Assembly: GCA_937872925.1 (NCBI GenBank)
Contig: CALMUT010000080.1
Span: 1-64,000 of the forward strand
Reading direction: 5' to 3'
Length of the DNA stretch: 64,000 bases
Source: an uncultured Myxococcales bacterium
Lineage (GTDB): Bacteria > Myxococcota_A > Polyangia > Polyangiales > Polyangiaceae
The notes below the pieces were generated by a model. It was not told where the DNA came from. It saw nothing but the letters and a program-made list of their open reading frames with translations, and did no database searches. Shown piece after piece: positions 43,616 through 51,597 of the stretch (the stretch's first letter is position 1; each line of letters begins with the position of its first letter). The translations under genes and the position numbers were made by a program.

Positions 43616-45169
43616 GTGAACGCACCACCGAAAAAGCTCCCGGCCTACGTCGTGACGCCCGAAGACTTGGCACACTGCACGCGCGTGCTCGAAGCGTTGG
43701 TGGATCATCGCTCGCATTTGGCGAAGCTGACCATGGACGAGCGCAATGCGCTGCTGACCGCCGCCGGACGCGTGTCGCGGCCAGAACGCACAGAACAGCG
43801 CCTACTCGCGCGGGCCCTACGCAAAAAGAGCCGCAAGGAGCTACGGGAAACCGACGAAGCGCTGCTGGAGCGCGCGTCAATCCGCAAGAAGCGCGCGCAG
43901 CCCGTGTTCATCACGCCCAAGGTAAACGCATTGGCGGCGGAAGCTGTCGGGGAAGCGCCAGATGTCGACCCCTCACTGGACGGTGCCGAGCTCAAGAAGC
44001 CGCGCGTCTGCTACGTGTGCAAGGAACTCTTCTCGAAAGTCCATTTCTTCTACGATCAGATGTGCGAAGCCTGCGGCGACTTCAATCACCTGAAGCGCAC
44101 GCAGACCTCAGATCTGCACGGGCGGGTTGCGTTGATCAGCGGCGCACGGGTGAAGATCGGCTACCAAGCGGCGATCATGCTTTTGCGCGCCGGGGCGCGG
44201 GTGATCGTGACGACGCGGTTCCCGAACGACGCAGCGCTGCGCTACGCACGCGAGGCCGACTACGCCGATTGGAGTGAGCGCCTGCAGATCTACGGCCTTG
44301 ATTTGCGCCACACGCCCAGCGTGGAGGCATTCGCGCGGCACCTGACGGAGAGCGAGCAGCGTCTTGACTTTGTCTTGCACAACGCCTGCCAAACCGTTCG
44401 GCGGCCGCCGGGTTTCTACGGGCACCTGATGGAGGCAGAACAAACCGCGCCGGAGGCTTTGCCGGAACGGGCGCGCGCCTTACTCACAGAGCACGCCGCG
44501 CTACGCGCACACGCCACAGATCCGAGCGCCCTGTCGACGGGCGACAATGCGAAGTTGGTCGGGCTGCACGCAGCGCCAGAGCTTTCTCAGCTGCCCATCA
44601 CCGACGAAGACCTCGACGCAGGTTTTCAGCTGTTCCCCAAGAGCCAACTGGACGCCGACCTGCAGCAAGTCGATCTGCGCTCGGTCAACAGCTGGCGCTT
44701 GGCACTGCATGAAGTGAGCACCGTTGAACTTCTCGAAGTGCAGCTCGTCAATGCCATCGCGCCCTTCGTCTTGAATGCGCGATTGAAGCCGCTGATGCTG
44801 CGACACCCAAGCGACGACAAACACATCGTGAATGTGTCGGCGGTGGAAGGGCAGTTTCATCGTCGTTTCAAGACCGACAAACACCCGCATACCAACATGG
44901 CCAAGGCAGCGCTCAATATGATGACGCGCACCTCTGCCGACGACTACGTCAAGGACGGTATCCACATGAACAGCGTGGATACCGGCTGGGTCACCGACGA
45001 AGACCCGGCGCACATCGCCCGCCGCAAGACCATCGAACATGGCTTCCATCCGCCCCTCGACATCGTGGACGGCGCCGCGCGCATCGTCGATCCTATCTTT
45101 GACGGACTCAACTCTGGCAACCACGTCTGGGGCTTGTTCCTCAAGGATTACAAGCCCGTACCGTGGTGA
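43616..45169 (+). CDS. Zinc-ribbon SDR-fold protein (oxidoreductase-like)
   Basis: This 517-residue protein has a helical N-terminal region of about 125 residues. A four-Cys zinc-binding motif follows, RVCYVCKELFSK then QMCEACGDFNH (residues ~131-157). Then comes a Rossmann domain of the short-chain dehydrogenase type: LISGARVKIGYQAAIMLLRAGARVI, FVLHNACQTVRRPP and IVNVSAVEGQFHR. The catalytic Ser is plausible. At the usual Tyr-x3-Lys position the sequence is PHTNMAKAALNMM, with Thr where Tyr should be. Either chemistry differs or the protein only binds nucleotide. The GTG at 43616 starts it. Function unknown. Confidence 0.72.
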   Translation: MNAPPKKLPAYVVTPEDLAHCTRVLEALVDHRSHLAKLTMDERNALLTAAGRVSRPERTEQRLLARALRKKSRKELRETDEALLERASIRKKRAQPVFITPKVNALAAEAVGEAPDVDPSLDGAELKKPRVCYVCKELFSKVHFFYDQMCEACGDFNHLKRTQTSDLHGRVALISGARVKIGYQAAIMLLRAGARVIVTTRFPNDAALRYAREADYADWSERLQIYGLDLRHTPSVEAFARHLTESEQRLDFVLHNACQTVRRPPGFYGHLMEAEQTAPEALPERARALLTEHAALRAHATDPSALSTGDNAKLVGLHAAPELSQLPITDEDLDAGFQLFPKSQLDADLQQVDLRSVNSWRLALHEVSTVELLEVQLVNAIAPFVLNARLKPLMLRHPSDDKHIVNVSAVEGQFHRRFKTDKHPHTNMAKAALNMMTRTSADDYVKDGIHMNSVDTGWVTDEDPAHIARRKTIEHGFHPPLDIVDGAARIVDPIFDGLNSGNHVWGLFLKDYKPVPW

Positions 45170-45203
45170 GGGCGGGCGGCGCCGCCTGCGGCATGGCTGG
45201 CGC

Positions 45204-46436
45204 CTAGTTCTCCAACGTCGAGTTGTTGATCTCGATCTTCGTATCGTCGTGCATGGAGATGCCGGGCTGCGCGTACCAGGAGCCGCCGGTGTTGTTCTTG
45301 ATCACCGAGTCGTTGATCACGATGTTGCCGGTGTGGTTGTTGGTGACGAAGAAGATCGCGCTGCCGTGGGCGTTGACTTGGTTGTTTTCGATCAATACGC
45401 CGCAGAGCGATAGGGTCATCTTGTTGCCTTCGTTGTAGATGGCGCCGCCGCTACCGCCGCCAGGTGTGCCGGCTTTGGCGGGATTGGCGCCGTTGCCCAC
45501 AGCCTGGTTATGGGAAAATAGGCTGTTCATGATGGTCCAAGAAACGCCGATGCTGCTGATGCCGCCGCCGTTGGAGCAGCTGTTGCCGTAGCCACCGGAT
45601 GCGCCGCCAAAGGTGCTGTTGACGACGTAGACGGGTTTGTCCTGGTGCTGATCGAAGACACGAACCGCCGCGCCGCCCACGTCCGGACCCACATCGTGGC
45701 AAACGTTGTTGAAGAAACGGCTGTTGATGATCTTGATGCGGCCGCCGCGGGAGAAGATGGCGCCACCGCCGTCTTCTTCTGCCTTTGCGTTGCCGTCACT
45801 GAAGGTGATGTTCTGAATGCTCAGCTGCGGGTGGTCCTGATCGTCGCAGGAAGAGGTGGTCCACTTCTGCGCCTTGTCGCAGGTGTTCATGTACAGGATG
45901 CGGCGTTTGCCGTCTCCACTCAGCACCACCTTGCCGCCGCCGTCGATGACGATCTTAGGCCCGGTGTCGTTTACGATCTTGGCGGTCTGCTCCATCTTGA
46001 TCACGATAGGATCGGGCCCGCAGTTGAAGGTGATGATGCCGCCCTTGGCCACTGCGGCGACCACTGCTGCAGAGGTGCAGCTCGTGGGCGTGCCATCTCC
46101 AATCACGTTGTTGGACGCAGAGACGTCTTCGGGAAGCGCCTCGTTCGGGATCGGCAGGCTGCAGTTGCCGTTGGGGTTGCCTGCGGGCGGCCCCGAGTCG
46201 GGGTTCGCCAGGGGGTTGTGAATGCTGCCAGCCCCGCCGCCGGTATTCGTGCCCGCGCCCGAGCCGCCGGCGCCGGATGTGCCCGCGCCGGAACCGCCAC
46301 CCCCAGAAGTTGCGCCGTTGCCGCCGCCGCCAGCCGTCGCGCCGCTGCCACCGCTTGCGGGGTCACCGCCGCCGTCGGATCCGCAACCCAAAGCCAAAAG
46401 CGCCGCGGCGCACCCGAAGAAAACTCTGCTCGCCAT
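45204..46436 (-). CDS. Gly-rich lipoprotein with right-handed beta-helix
   Basis: The 410-residue protein has a signal ending in LLALGCGSD (lipobox Cys) and a Gly/Ser/Ala linker through about residue 75. The rest has beta-helix-type rungs: GGIITFNCGPDP, NITFSDGNAKAEEDGGGAIFSRGG, SRFFNNVCHDVG, SLFSHNQAVG, LIENNQVNAHGSAIFF, SVIKNNTGG. The GGAIF- and AHGSAIF-type turns are typical of polymorphic outer-membrane-like helices. An excellent GGGAGG lies upstream of the ATG at 46436. It is likely exposed on the surface; no catalytic function is evident. Confidence 0.78.
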   Translation of the reverse strand: MASRVFFGCAAALLALGCGSDGGGDPASGGSGATAGGGGNGATSGGGGSGAGTSGAGGSGAGTNTGGGAGSIHNPLANPDSGPPAGNPNGNCSLPIPNEALPEDVSASNNVIGDGTPTSCTSAAVVAAVAKGGIITFNCGPDPIVIKMEQTAKIVNDTGPKIVIDGGGKVVLSGDGKRRILYMNTCDKAQKWTTSSCDDQDHPQLSIQNITFSDGNAKAEEDGGGAIFSRGGRIKIINSRFFNNVCHDVGPDVGGAAVRVFDQHQDKPVYVVNSTFGGASGGYGNSCSNGGGISSIGVSWTIMNSLFSHNQAVGNGANPAKAGTPGGGSGGAIYNEGNKMTLSLCGVLIENNQVNAHGSAIFFVTNNHTGNIVINDSVIKNNTGGSWYAQPGISMHDDTKIEINNSTLEN

Positions 46437-46572
46437 TTTTCGAACCTCCCTAAGCACGATCAGAATCGCACGCCCCATGGGCCGTCACAAGCGCAGCGGC
46501 GTGCCGCCGCAGTTAACGATGTGCGCGCGAGTGCGCGGGTGTGTGCAACGAACCCGCGACGCGCACCGCGGC

Positions 46573-47853
46573 TTAGTCCAGCTCGAGGGCGGCGCGTAGC
46601 TCGCGTTCGAGTTCTTCGAGCGCTTCGGCAGCGAGCCCGGGCGGACCGAATAGTTCGAGCTGAAGCTCACCGCGAAAACCGAAGGCGACGACGGCGGGCA
46701 CGTCGATGCCGCGGATGTTCGGTCCGATGGCGCGGATGCGCTCGATGTCTTCGCCAAACGCGACGAGGCCCTCGTCAAGGCGGCCGACGTTCGTGAACAC
46801 CAGCCCACGACTGAGCGGCAAGTCGATCAGCACCGGGTGCAGCCAGCGCGTGATGCGCCGAGCGAGGGCGTGCGGTGCGCCAAGCCCGAGGGCGAGGGGG
46901 CCGAGGATGAACGCGGGCCCGGCCAATCCACGGCGTTGCGCCGTCGTGATCTTGGAAACCGCGCGGGCGGCAGTCGCCAGATCGCCCACTGCGTTGCGGG
47001 GCACGATCGCGGTCAGAATGCTGGACGTGTTGGCGGCGGTCAGACGCGGCGCCCCGGCATAGCGCCGCAGATCCATGGTGTACAGCACGGCAAGGGGACC
47101 GCGGCCGGAGCGCCCAGCAGCCACCCGCGCCAGCGCCGCGATGAGCGCGTCGTTCACGCTCGCGCCTTGGGGTCGGCAGCGCTGTTTGATGGCAGCAACC
47201 TCCGACGCCGAGATGGCCACATGGCGCCAAGTCGCCTCGCCCGCGGGATCGGCGGCGAACGGACGCCGCCGCTTGGCTGCGCCCAGGGTTTGCAGCGGGA
47301 GCAGTAGAGTTTTCGCCATATCCCGAGCCAGGACCGGCAGGTGGTACCAGCGCAAGCCGGCAAGGGCGCGACCCACGGAGCGCGCAGAGTCCACGGGAAC
47401 GGACGGCGCCACACCGTACAACTGCGCGCCGAGCACGTGGCCCACCGCAGCCACGCCGCCACCGTCGACTGCCAAGTGCGTCAGGCTCAAGATCAAGCGA
47501 CATCCACCGTCGCGCTGCAGGCTCACCAAACGGATCGGTCGCTCGCGACTCGAGTCGATGGGACGCCGCGCCCAGGCTGCGGTCTGAGCTTCGATGTCGC
47601 CCGCGTCCGTCTCGACCACATGGATGGCGTCTGAAATCGGCCCGTTGACAACTCGCCATTGATCCCGCCACAGGCGTTCCTCGTAGCAACAGCCCAGAAC
47701 CGGGAACGCATCGATGGCGGCCTGCACGGCCTGTTCGAGCTGGCTGGGGGAAAAGCTGCGGCGGAGGTCGATGACCGCATGCACCCCCAAATCCCCAAAG
47801 CGCGTCATAGAGCCATACAGGCCAACGTCGGAGAGCTCCGCCGAGAACATCAC
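46573..47853 (-). CDS. Condensation-domain-like acyltransferase
   Basis: This 426-residue protein is of the CoA-dependent acyltransferase/condensation superfamily, which includes non-ribosomal condensation, wax-ester and PapA-type enzymes. The active-site motif HHxxxDG is represented by LTHLAVDGGG (His126, Asp130, Gly131), with Thr replacing the first His. A second structural motif appears as SVNDALIAALARVA and YTMDLRRY in the C-terminal half. There is no carrier-protein domain, so it may acylate a small molecule or lipid. It stands alone, with a strong hairpin just upstream. Confidence 0.72.
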   Translation of the reverse strand: MMFSAELSDVGLYGSMTRFGDLGVHAVIDLRRSFSPSQLEQAVQAAIDAFPVLGCCYEERLWRDQWRVVNGPISDAIHVVETDAGDIEAQTAAWARRPIDSSRERPIRLVSLQRDGGCRLILSLTHLAVDGGGVAAVGHVLGAQLYGVAPSVPVDSARSVGRALAGLRWYHLPVLARDMAKTLLLPLQTLGAAKRRRPFAADPAGEATWRHVAISASEVAAIKQRCRPQGASVNDALIAALARVAAGRSGRGPLAVLYTMDLRRYAGAPRLTAANTSSILTAIVPRNAVGDLATAARAVSKITTAQRRGLAGPAFILGPLALGLGAPHALARRITRWLHPVLIDLPLSRGLVFTNVGRLDEGLVAFGEDIERIRAIGPNIRGIDVPAVVAFGFRGELQLELFGPPGLAAEALEELERELRAALELD

Positions 47854-47865
47854 ATCAGCCCGTTA

Positions 47866-47895
47866 CGCGAGGACGCCCAGGGAAGCGTCCTCGCG
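47866..47895. other. Perfect 11-bp inverted repeat upstream of the acyltransferase gene
   Basis: CGCGAGGACGC (47866-47876) and GCGTCCTCGCG (47885-47895) are exact reverse complements around an 8-base loop, CCAGGGAA. The hairpin starts 13 bases before the acyltransferase ATG on its upstream side. It could be an operator or an RNA structure in the leader. There is no T-run, so a terminator is unlikely. Confidence 0.75.
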
Positions 47896-47992
47896 AAGCC
47901 TAACATCGGTACCGACGGCGGCCCAGCCCAACGCTCGTCGGCCATGGGAATTGATCGATGCTAAGTTCTGCCGGCGTCATGGGTAGTGCACG

Positions 47993-48718
47993 ATGAACAC
48001 GAGAAGCCGCGGACTGGGTCGCTTGATTCGCAACGTCGATCTCAAAGCGGTGCTTGGCCTGTTGGCTGTCTTTGCCTTGGTCGCGGGGCTGTGGGGAACC
48101 TTCGCCGTCACTCCGTTGAAGATCTTCGTCGTGCTGCTGCACGAGATCAGCCACGGCATCGCAGCGGTCCTCACCGGCGGCAGCATCGTGAAGATGGAGA
48201 TCAACGTACGCCAAGGCGGCGTTTGTTACACCACGGGAGGGATCCGCTTCTTCGTGCTCAGCGCCGGCTACCTCGGCAGTATGCTTTGGGGCGGCCTCAT
48301 CGTCGTGGCCGCGTCGCGCAGCAAACGCCAGCGCTGGATCAGCCTGGGGATCGGCGGGTTCGTCCTCGCGGTGACCGTGCTCTACGTGCGCTCCTGGTTC
48401 GGATTTGGATTTGCGCTCTTGGCGTCCGGCTTGCTCATCGTCATGGGTCTCAAGCTGTCCCACGACATCAATCAGTTTGTGCTCCAGGTCATTGGAGTCA
48501 CTAGCTGCCTCTACGCCGTGCTCGACATCGTCGATGACGTTTTGCAGCGCCCAGGGATCGGCTCCGACGCCGACATGCTGGCGGATCTCACCTTCGTGCC
48601 GTCCGTGGTGTGGGGCGTGATTTGGATCGCCATCGCCGTCGTCGTCACCGCCGCGTGCCTGCTGGTTGCTGCTCAAAAACCCGCAGTCGCGTCGACCCCC
48701 AAGCCGCGGTTTCGGTGA
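47993..48718 (+). CDS. M50-family (M50B-like) membrane metallopeptidase
   Basis: The 241-residue multi-span protein has the zinc motif HEISH (His50, Glu51, His54) within helix VVLLHEISHGIAAVLTGG, and six or so hydrophobic helices. A further feature, SHDINQFVLQVIG, may supply an additional polar residue. Site-2-type proteases cleave membrane substrates and often release regulators. This member resembles the small M50B proteins rather than the PDZ-containing RseP type. It lies between Gly-rich lipoprotein genes, but no substrate can be named. Confidence 0.82.
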   Translation: MNTRSRGLGRLIRNVDLKAVLGLLAVFALVAGLWGTFAVTPLKIFVVLLHEISHGIAAVLTGGSIVKMEINVRQGGVCYTTGGIRFFVLSAGYLGSMLWGGLIVVAASRSKRQRWISLGIGGFVLAVTVLYVRSWFGFGFALLASGLLIVMGLKLSHDINQFVLQVIGVTSCLYAVLDIVDDVLQRPGIGSDADMLADLTFVPSVVWGVIWIAIAVVVTAACLLVAAQKPAVASTPKPRFR

Positions 48719-48747
48719 AACGCCGCAGGGCCGCGTTCGCGGCGCTA

Positions 48748-49560
48748 TCACTGCAGAGCGCTGACCACCACGTCGTCGACATGGCAGAATTCAGTCACGG
48801 CCCCGGCGGTGCACTCGAAACGGATCTTGAACGCGGCGTTGTTGTTGGCCGTGGCCGGCAGATTGTAGCTCCGCGCTGCGTACGCGCCGTCATTTGCCGA
48901 AGACGGTCCGGTCTGCTCAAGAGCGATCCAAGTCGCGCCGTCGAACCAGCGCACTTTGAACTCGTCGGCCGAGTCTAGCTGCACCAACCGACGCGAATAC
49001 GCCACCACGATTTGACTGCGGCCGACGGTACTCACCGCGCGTTCCAACAGACTTGCGGGTTCGGAAGTCGAGGACGGCTGCGCACGCGCCGCCCAGGTGC
49101 CACTCCCCGGGCTCAGAGTCGACGCCTGCCACGGGGCTCCAGGACCGCTCAACTGCCAGGCGCCGATCCCGCCGGACTCGAAGTCGTCGCTGAAAAGCAC
49201 GACCGGGGCACCGCCTGTTCCACCCGTACCCCCGCTGCCACTCGCGTTCCCGATCCCACCGGCGCCGCCGCTGCCGCCGAGACCCGCCGTGCCGCCCGCG
49301 CCACCGGTCGCGCCACTTGCCCCCGTACCGCCAACGCCACCCCCACCACTGGCGCTCGTGCCACCGCCGCCCGCCGCGCCCGCGCCGCTCGAACCTCCAC
49401 CGGCCATGGCTGCGTCAGCGCCCGATCCCCCGCCCGTCTGGCCGCCGCCGCCATCGGTCCCACTCGATCCCCCCGCGTCGCCCACCGTGGGCGCTGCATC
49501 AGGGAACACGCTGCACGCCGTCATGGCGACACAGATACCGAGCATGCTGAGCGGGCGCAC
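48748..49560 (-). CDS. Gly-rich lipoprotein with C-terminal beta-sandwich domain
   Basis: The 270-residue protein is read from a GTG at 49560, giving MRPLSMLGICVAMTACSVFP, a short lipoprotein signal with its Cys near residue 16. The ATG at 49545 would remove the basic residue. A Gly/Ala/Ser/Thr linker spans residues ~25-120. The end, LFSDDFESGGIGAWQLSGPGA onward to FCHVDDVVVSA, resembles the FESG-type carbohydrate- or ligand-binding sandwich of secreted proteins. Function unknown. It ends about 30 bases after the M50 peptidase gene, which is convergent. Confidence 0.65.
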   Translation of the reverse strand: MRPLSMLGICVAMTACSVFPDAAPTVGDAGGSSGTDGGGGQTGGGSGADAAMAGGGSSGAGAAGGGGTSASGGGGVGGTGASGATGGAGGTAGLGGSGGAGGIGNASGSGGTGGTGGAPVVLFSDDFESGGIGAWQLSGPGAPWQASTLSPGSGTWAARAQPSSTSEPASLLERAVSTVGRSQIVVAYSRRLVQLDSADEFKVRWFDGATWIALEQTGPSSANDGAYAARSYNLPATANNNAAFKIRFECTAGAVTEFCHVDDVVVSALQ

Positions 49561-49740
49561 CTTGCCAGTATCGCACGGCCGACGACGACCGACCCCCACT
49601 TCCGCCAAGGGCGCTCCACAATTCATCACGACGCTGGGCACGGCTCTTCAAGTTCGGCGCTTTGCGTTAGCCGGCTCACGCGCGTTGGGCAGGGCTGTCT
49701 CATGGGTAACAATCCTTCGGACTGCTACTGACACACCGCC

Positions 49741-50799
49741 CTAGTTGGGCGGCGTCAGCTGCTTGTCGTAGAACTTGATTTCGTCGATGGTTCCGTCGGC
49801 GTAGCTGTTGTAGCCAGACTTAGCTCCGACATAGACGTGGCTGCCACCCGCGGCACCGCCGTTGAGCGGCCCGGGCCCGGCGCCAATGCCGATGCCCACG
49901 GGACCGAGGATGTCGAGCGTGACCACGTTGGCGCCCGTGCCGTTCGCGTTCCAGGTCGCAAAGATGTGGACCCAAATGTTGGGGTTGCACACGAAGGGCA
50001 CCTTGGCCACGAAAGGCGTTCCGGCATTTTGATGCCCGTAGGTGGCCTGCAACTCCGCGGTGCCTGCGTTTGAGACGACCGTGAGTGAGAAGCTGTGCCC
50101 CTCTGGCGGGCGATGCACCAAGTAGCGCACCGTCGTGCCAACTTGGGCGCAGTTGTCGTTGGGCTTGTACCAAAGGTCGACGCTGCCCTCGGTCCACAGC
50201 GAATTGGCGTAGGGAAACTTCAGCCCGTAGCTGCCCGACGCAGGAAACTGCGCAGCGCCGCCGCATTTGCCCGCCGAAATGAAGTTGGCGCCGGATCCGT
50301 TCAGGTAGCCCGAACCGCCTTTTTCGGGCGTGGTGACCTTGGCCGCGGAATCCAAGGAGCTGTACAGCACCATGGACGTGTCCGTCAGGTTCACTGCGCA
50401 GTCTCCGCCGCCAGTGCCGCCGCTTCCCGAAGCGCCACCGCTGCCGCCACTGCCCGACGAACCACCGCTGCCCGACGCGCCGCCGCTGCCCGAAGCGCCG
50501 CCGCTGCCGCCGCTTCCCGACGAACCGCCGCTGCCGCTCGCGTTCCCCGATCCACTGTTGCCTCCAGTGCCACCGCCCACGCCACCGCTATTACCGCCGG
50601 CGCCGCTGTTGCCGGCACCCGCAGTGTTGCCGGCGCCGGCGCTGTTCCCGCTACCGCCGCTTCCCGAGCTATTGCCGACACCTCCCGTCGCGCTGGTGTT
50701 ACCTGCGCCAGCTGCCCCGCCGCTCCCCGCGAAGTCCTCCCCGCCGCAACCGACCACCGCAACGAGAACCCCAAGCCCCAAGGATTTATAAGAACGCAT
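49741..50799 (-). CDS. Gly-rich lipoprotein with LamG-like domain
   Basis: The 352-residue protein has a lipoprotein signal (LVAVVGCGGED), a very long Gly/Ser/Asn/Ala stalk over residues ~20-135, and a C-terminal LamG/concanavalin-like domain. That domain has MVLYSSLDSAAKVT, WTEGSVDLWYKPNDN, SLTVVSNAGTAELQATYGHQ, PNIWVHIFATWN, and the closing YADGTIDEIKFYDKQL. This layout is common in myxobacterial surface-binding proteins. No catalytic residues are expected. Repeats within the stalk are listed separately. Confidence 0.78.
   Translation of the reverse strand: MRSYKSLGLGVLVAVVGCGGEDFAGSGGAAGAGNTSATGGVGNSSGSGGSGNSAGAGNTAGAGNSGAGGNSGGVGGGTGGNSGSGNASGSGGSSGSGGSGGASGSGGASGSGGSSGSGGSGGASGSGGTGGGDCAVNLTDTSMVLYSSLDSAAKVTTPEKGGSGYLNGSGANFISAGKCGGAAQFPASGSYGLKFPYANSLWTEGSVDLWYKPNDNCAQVGTTVRYLVHRPPEGHSFSLTVVSNAGTAELQATYGHQNAGTPFVAKVPFVCNPNIWVHIFATWNANGTGANVVTLDILGPVGIGIGAGPGPLNGGAAGGSHVYVGAKSGYNSYADGTIDEIKFYDKQLTPPN
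50397..50727 (-). repeat. Low-complexity Gly/Ser-rich stalk repeats in the LamG lipoprotein gene
   Basis: This coding stretch encodes residues ~25-135 with repeated GSGGSSGSGG and GSGGASGSGG modules, and includes an approximate doubling of a 20-residue block. The GC content and regularity make slippage likely, so length may vary between strains. Confidence 0.8.
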
Positions 50800-50873
50800 T
50801 CCTACATCATAGCAGCGATCTTGGATCGCGAGACTCGGAGCGAGCGCCTACATGCGCGCACACCCGCGCCAGA

Positions 50874-51569
50874 TCACTGATGAAGCACGCTGGCGAGCGC
50901 AGCGACCAGCCCGCGGACGCGCGCCGGGGTGATCCACGCCTGACCTAGTTCTAGCTCGATGCCCGCGTAGCAACGCGGCGAAAACTCGCGACGCAGCGCC
51001 GTCGTGTGGCCGTCCGCCGTGCCGCGGTAGGGGTAGTTGCGTCGGACTCGGAGCGCCGGCAACGCTGCCGCGAGGGCGCTCTGCATGCGAGCCGCGAACC
51101 CTCGTTCCGCGGCGCGTACCGGGTCGTAGAGCAGTCCCAAGTCGGCCTCACGACGCTTGCCGGCGAGCACTGGCGTGAACGAATGGACTGACACGTGTAG
51201 CGCGAAGCCGCTGGCGCCGATGGCGTCTCTTATGGAAGCCGCGACCGCGTCGCGGAACGGAGCATGGTAGCGGCTGACGAGTTCGTCACGCACGGACGAC
51301 GGCTGCTGCCGCACGGCCGCCGCGTGCAGGCCTCGGTGGTGCAGGCTTCGGTTCAAGTCGATGACCAGTCGGCTGACCTCTCCGACGTGCAGCGGCGCTC
51401 GGGTCTCCCGGGCCAACAGCCGCGCGGCGCCGAGAGCGCCAGCGTCGAACCCGCGGTGGCTGTGCAAGGCGCGCTTCGTCAGCACGCCGCGTAGGGACTT
51501 TGGCACCGCACAACTCGCGTGCTCGCAACTCAAGACAACGCCGAAGCGCTTCGGCACAGTCGGATTCAT
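50874..51569 (-). CDS. N-formylglutamate amidohydrolase family protein
   Basis: This 231-residue FGase-family amidohydrolase begins FGVVLSCEHASCAVPKSL, the family's N-terminal metal-binding signature. It continues with HRGFDAGALGAARLLARE, then SRLVIDLNRSL, ALHVSVHSFTPV and ADLGLLYDP, where the His and Asp positions are typical. Family members cleave N-formyl-glutamate or related N-acyl amino acids. The ATG at 51569 is chosen; a TTG at 51608 would overlap the upstream gene. It is last in a four-gene minus-strand cassette with GCS2, RimK-like and C39-like genes, suggesting it trims a glutamyl product. Confidence 0.85.
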   Translation of the reverse strand: MNPTVPKRFGVVLSCEHASCAVPKSLRGVLTKRALHSHRGFDAGALGAARLLARETRAPLHVGEVSRLVIDLNRSLHHRGLHAAAVRQQPSSVRDELVSRYHAPFRDAVAASIRDAIGASGFALHVSVHSFTPVLAGKRREADLGLLYDPVRAAERGFAARMQSALAAALPALRVRRNYPYRGTADGHTTALRREFSPRCYAGIELELGQAWITPARVRGLVAALASVLHQ

Positions 51570-51597
51570 CCCCACCACCGATGCTTTGACCGCTGCG

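Noticed and set aside
45169-45204. GC-rich inverted repeat between convergent genes as a bidirectional terminator
   Set aside because: The stem has a mismatch, almost no loop and no T-run, so support is too weak.
50397-50727. Repeats in the LamG lipoprotein considered as regulatory or CRISPR-like
   Set aside because: They are Gly/Ser codon repeats within a clear coding frame.
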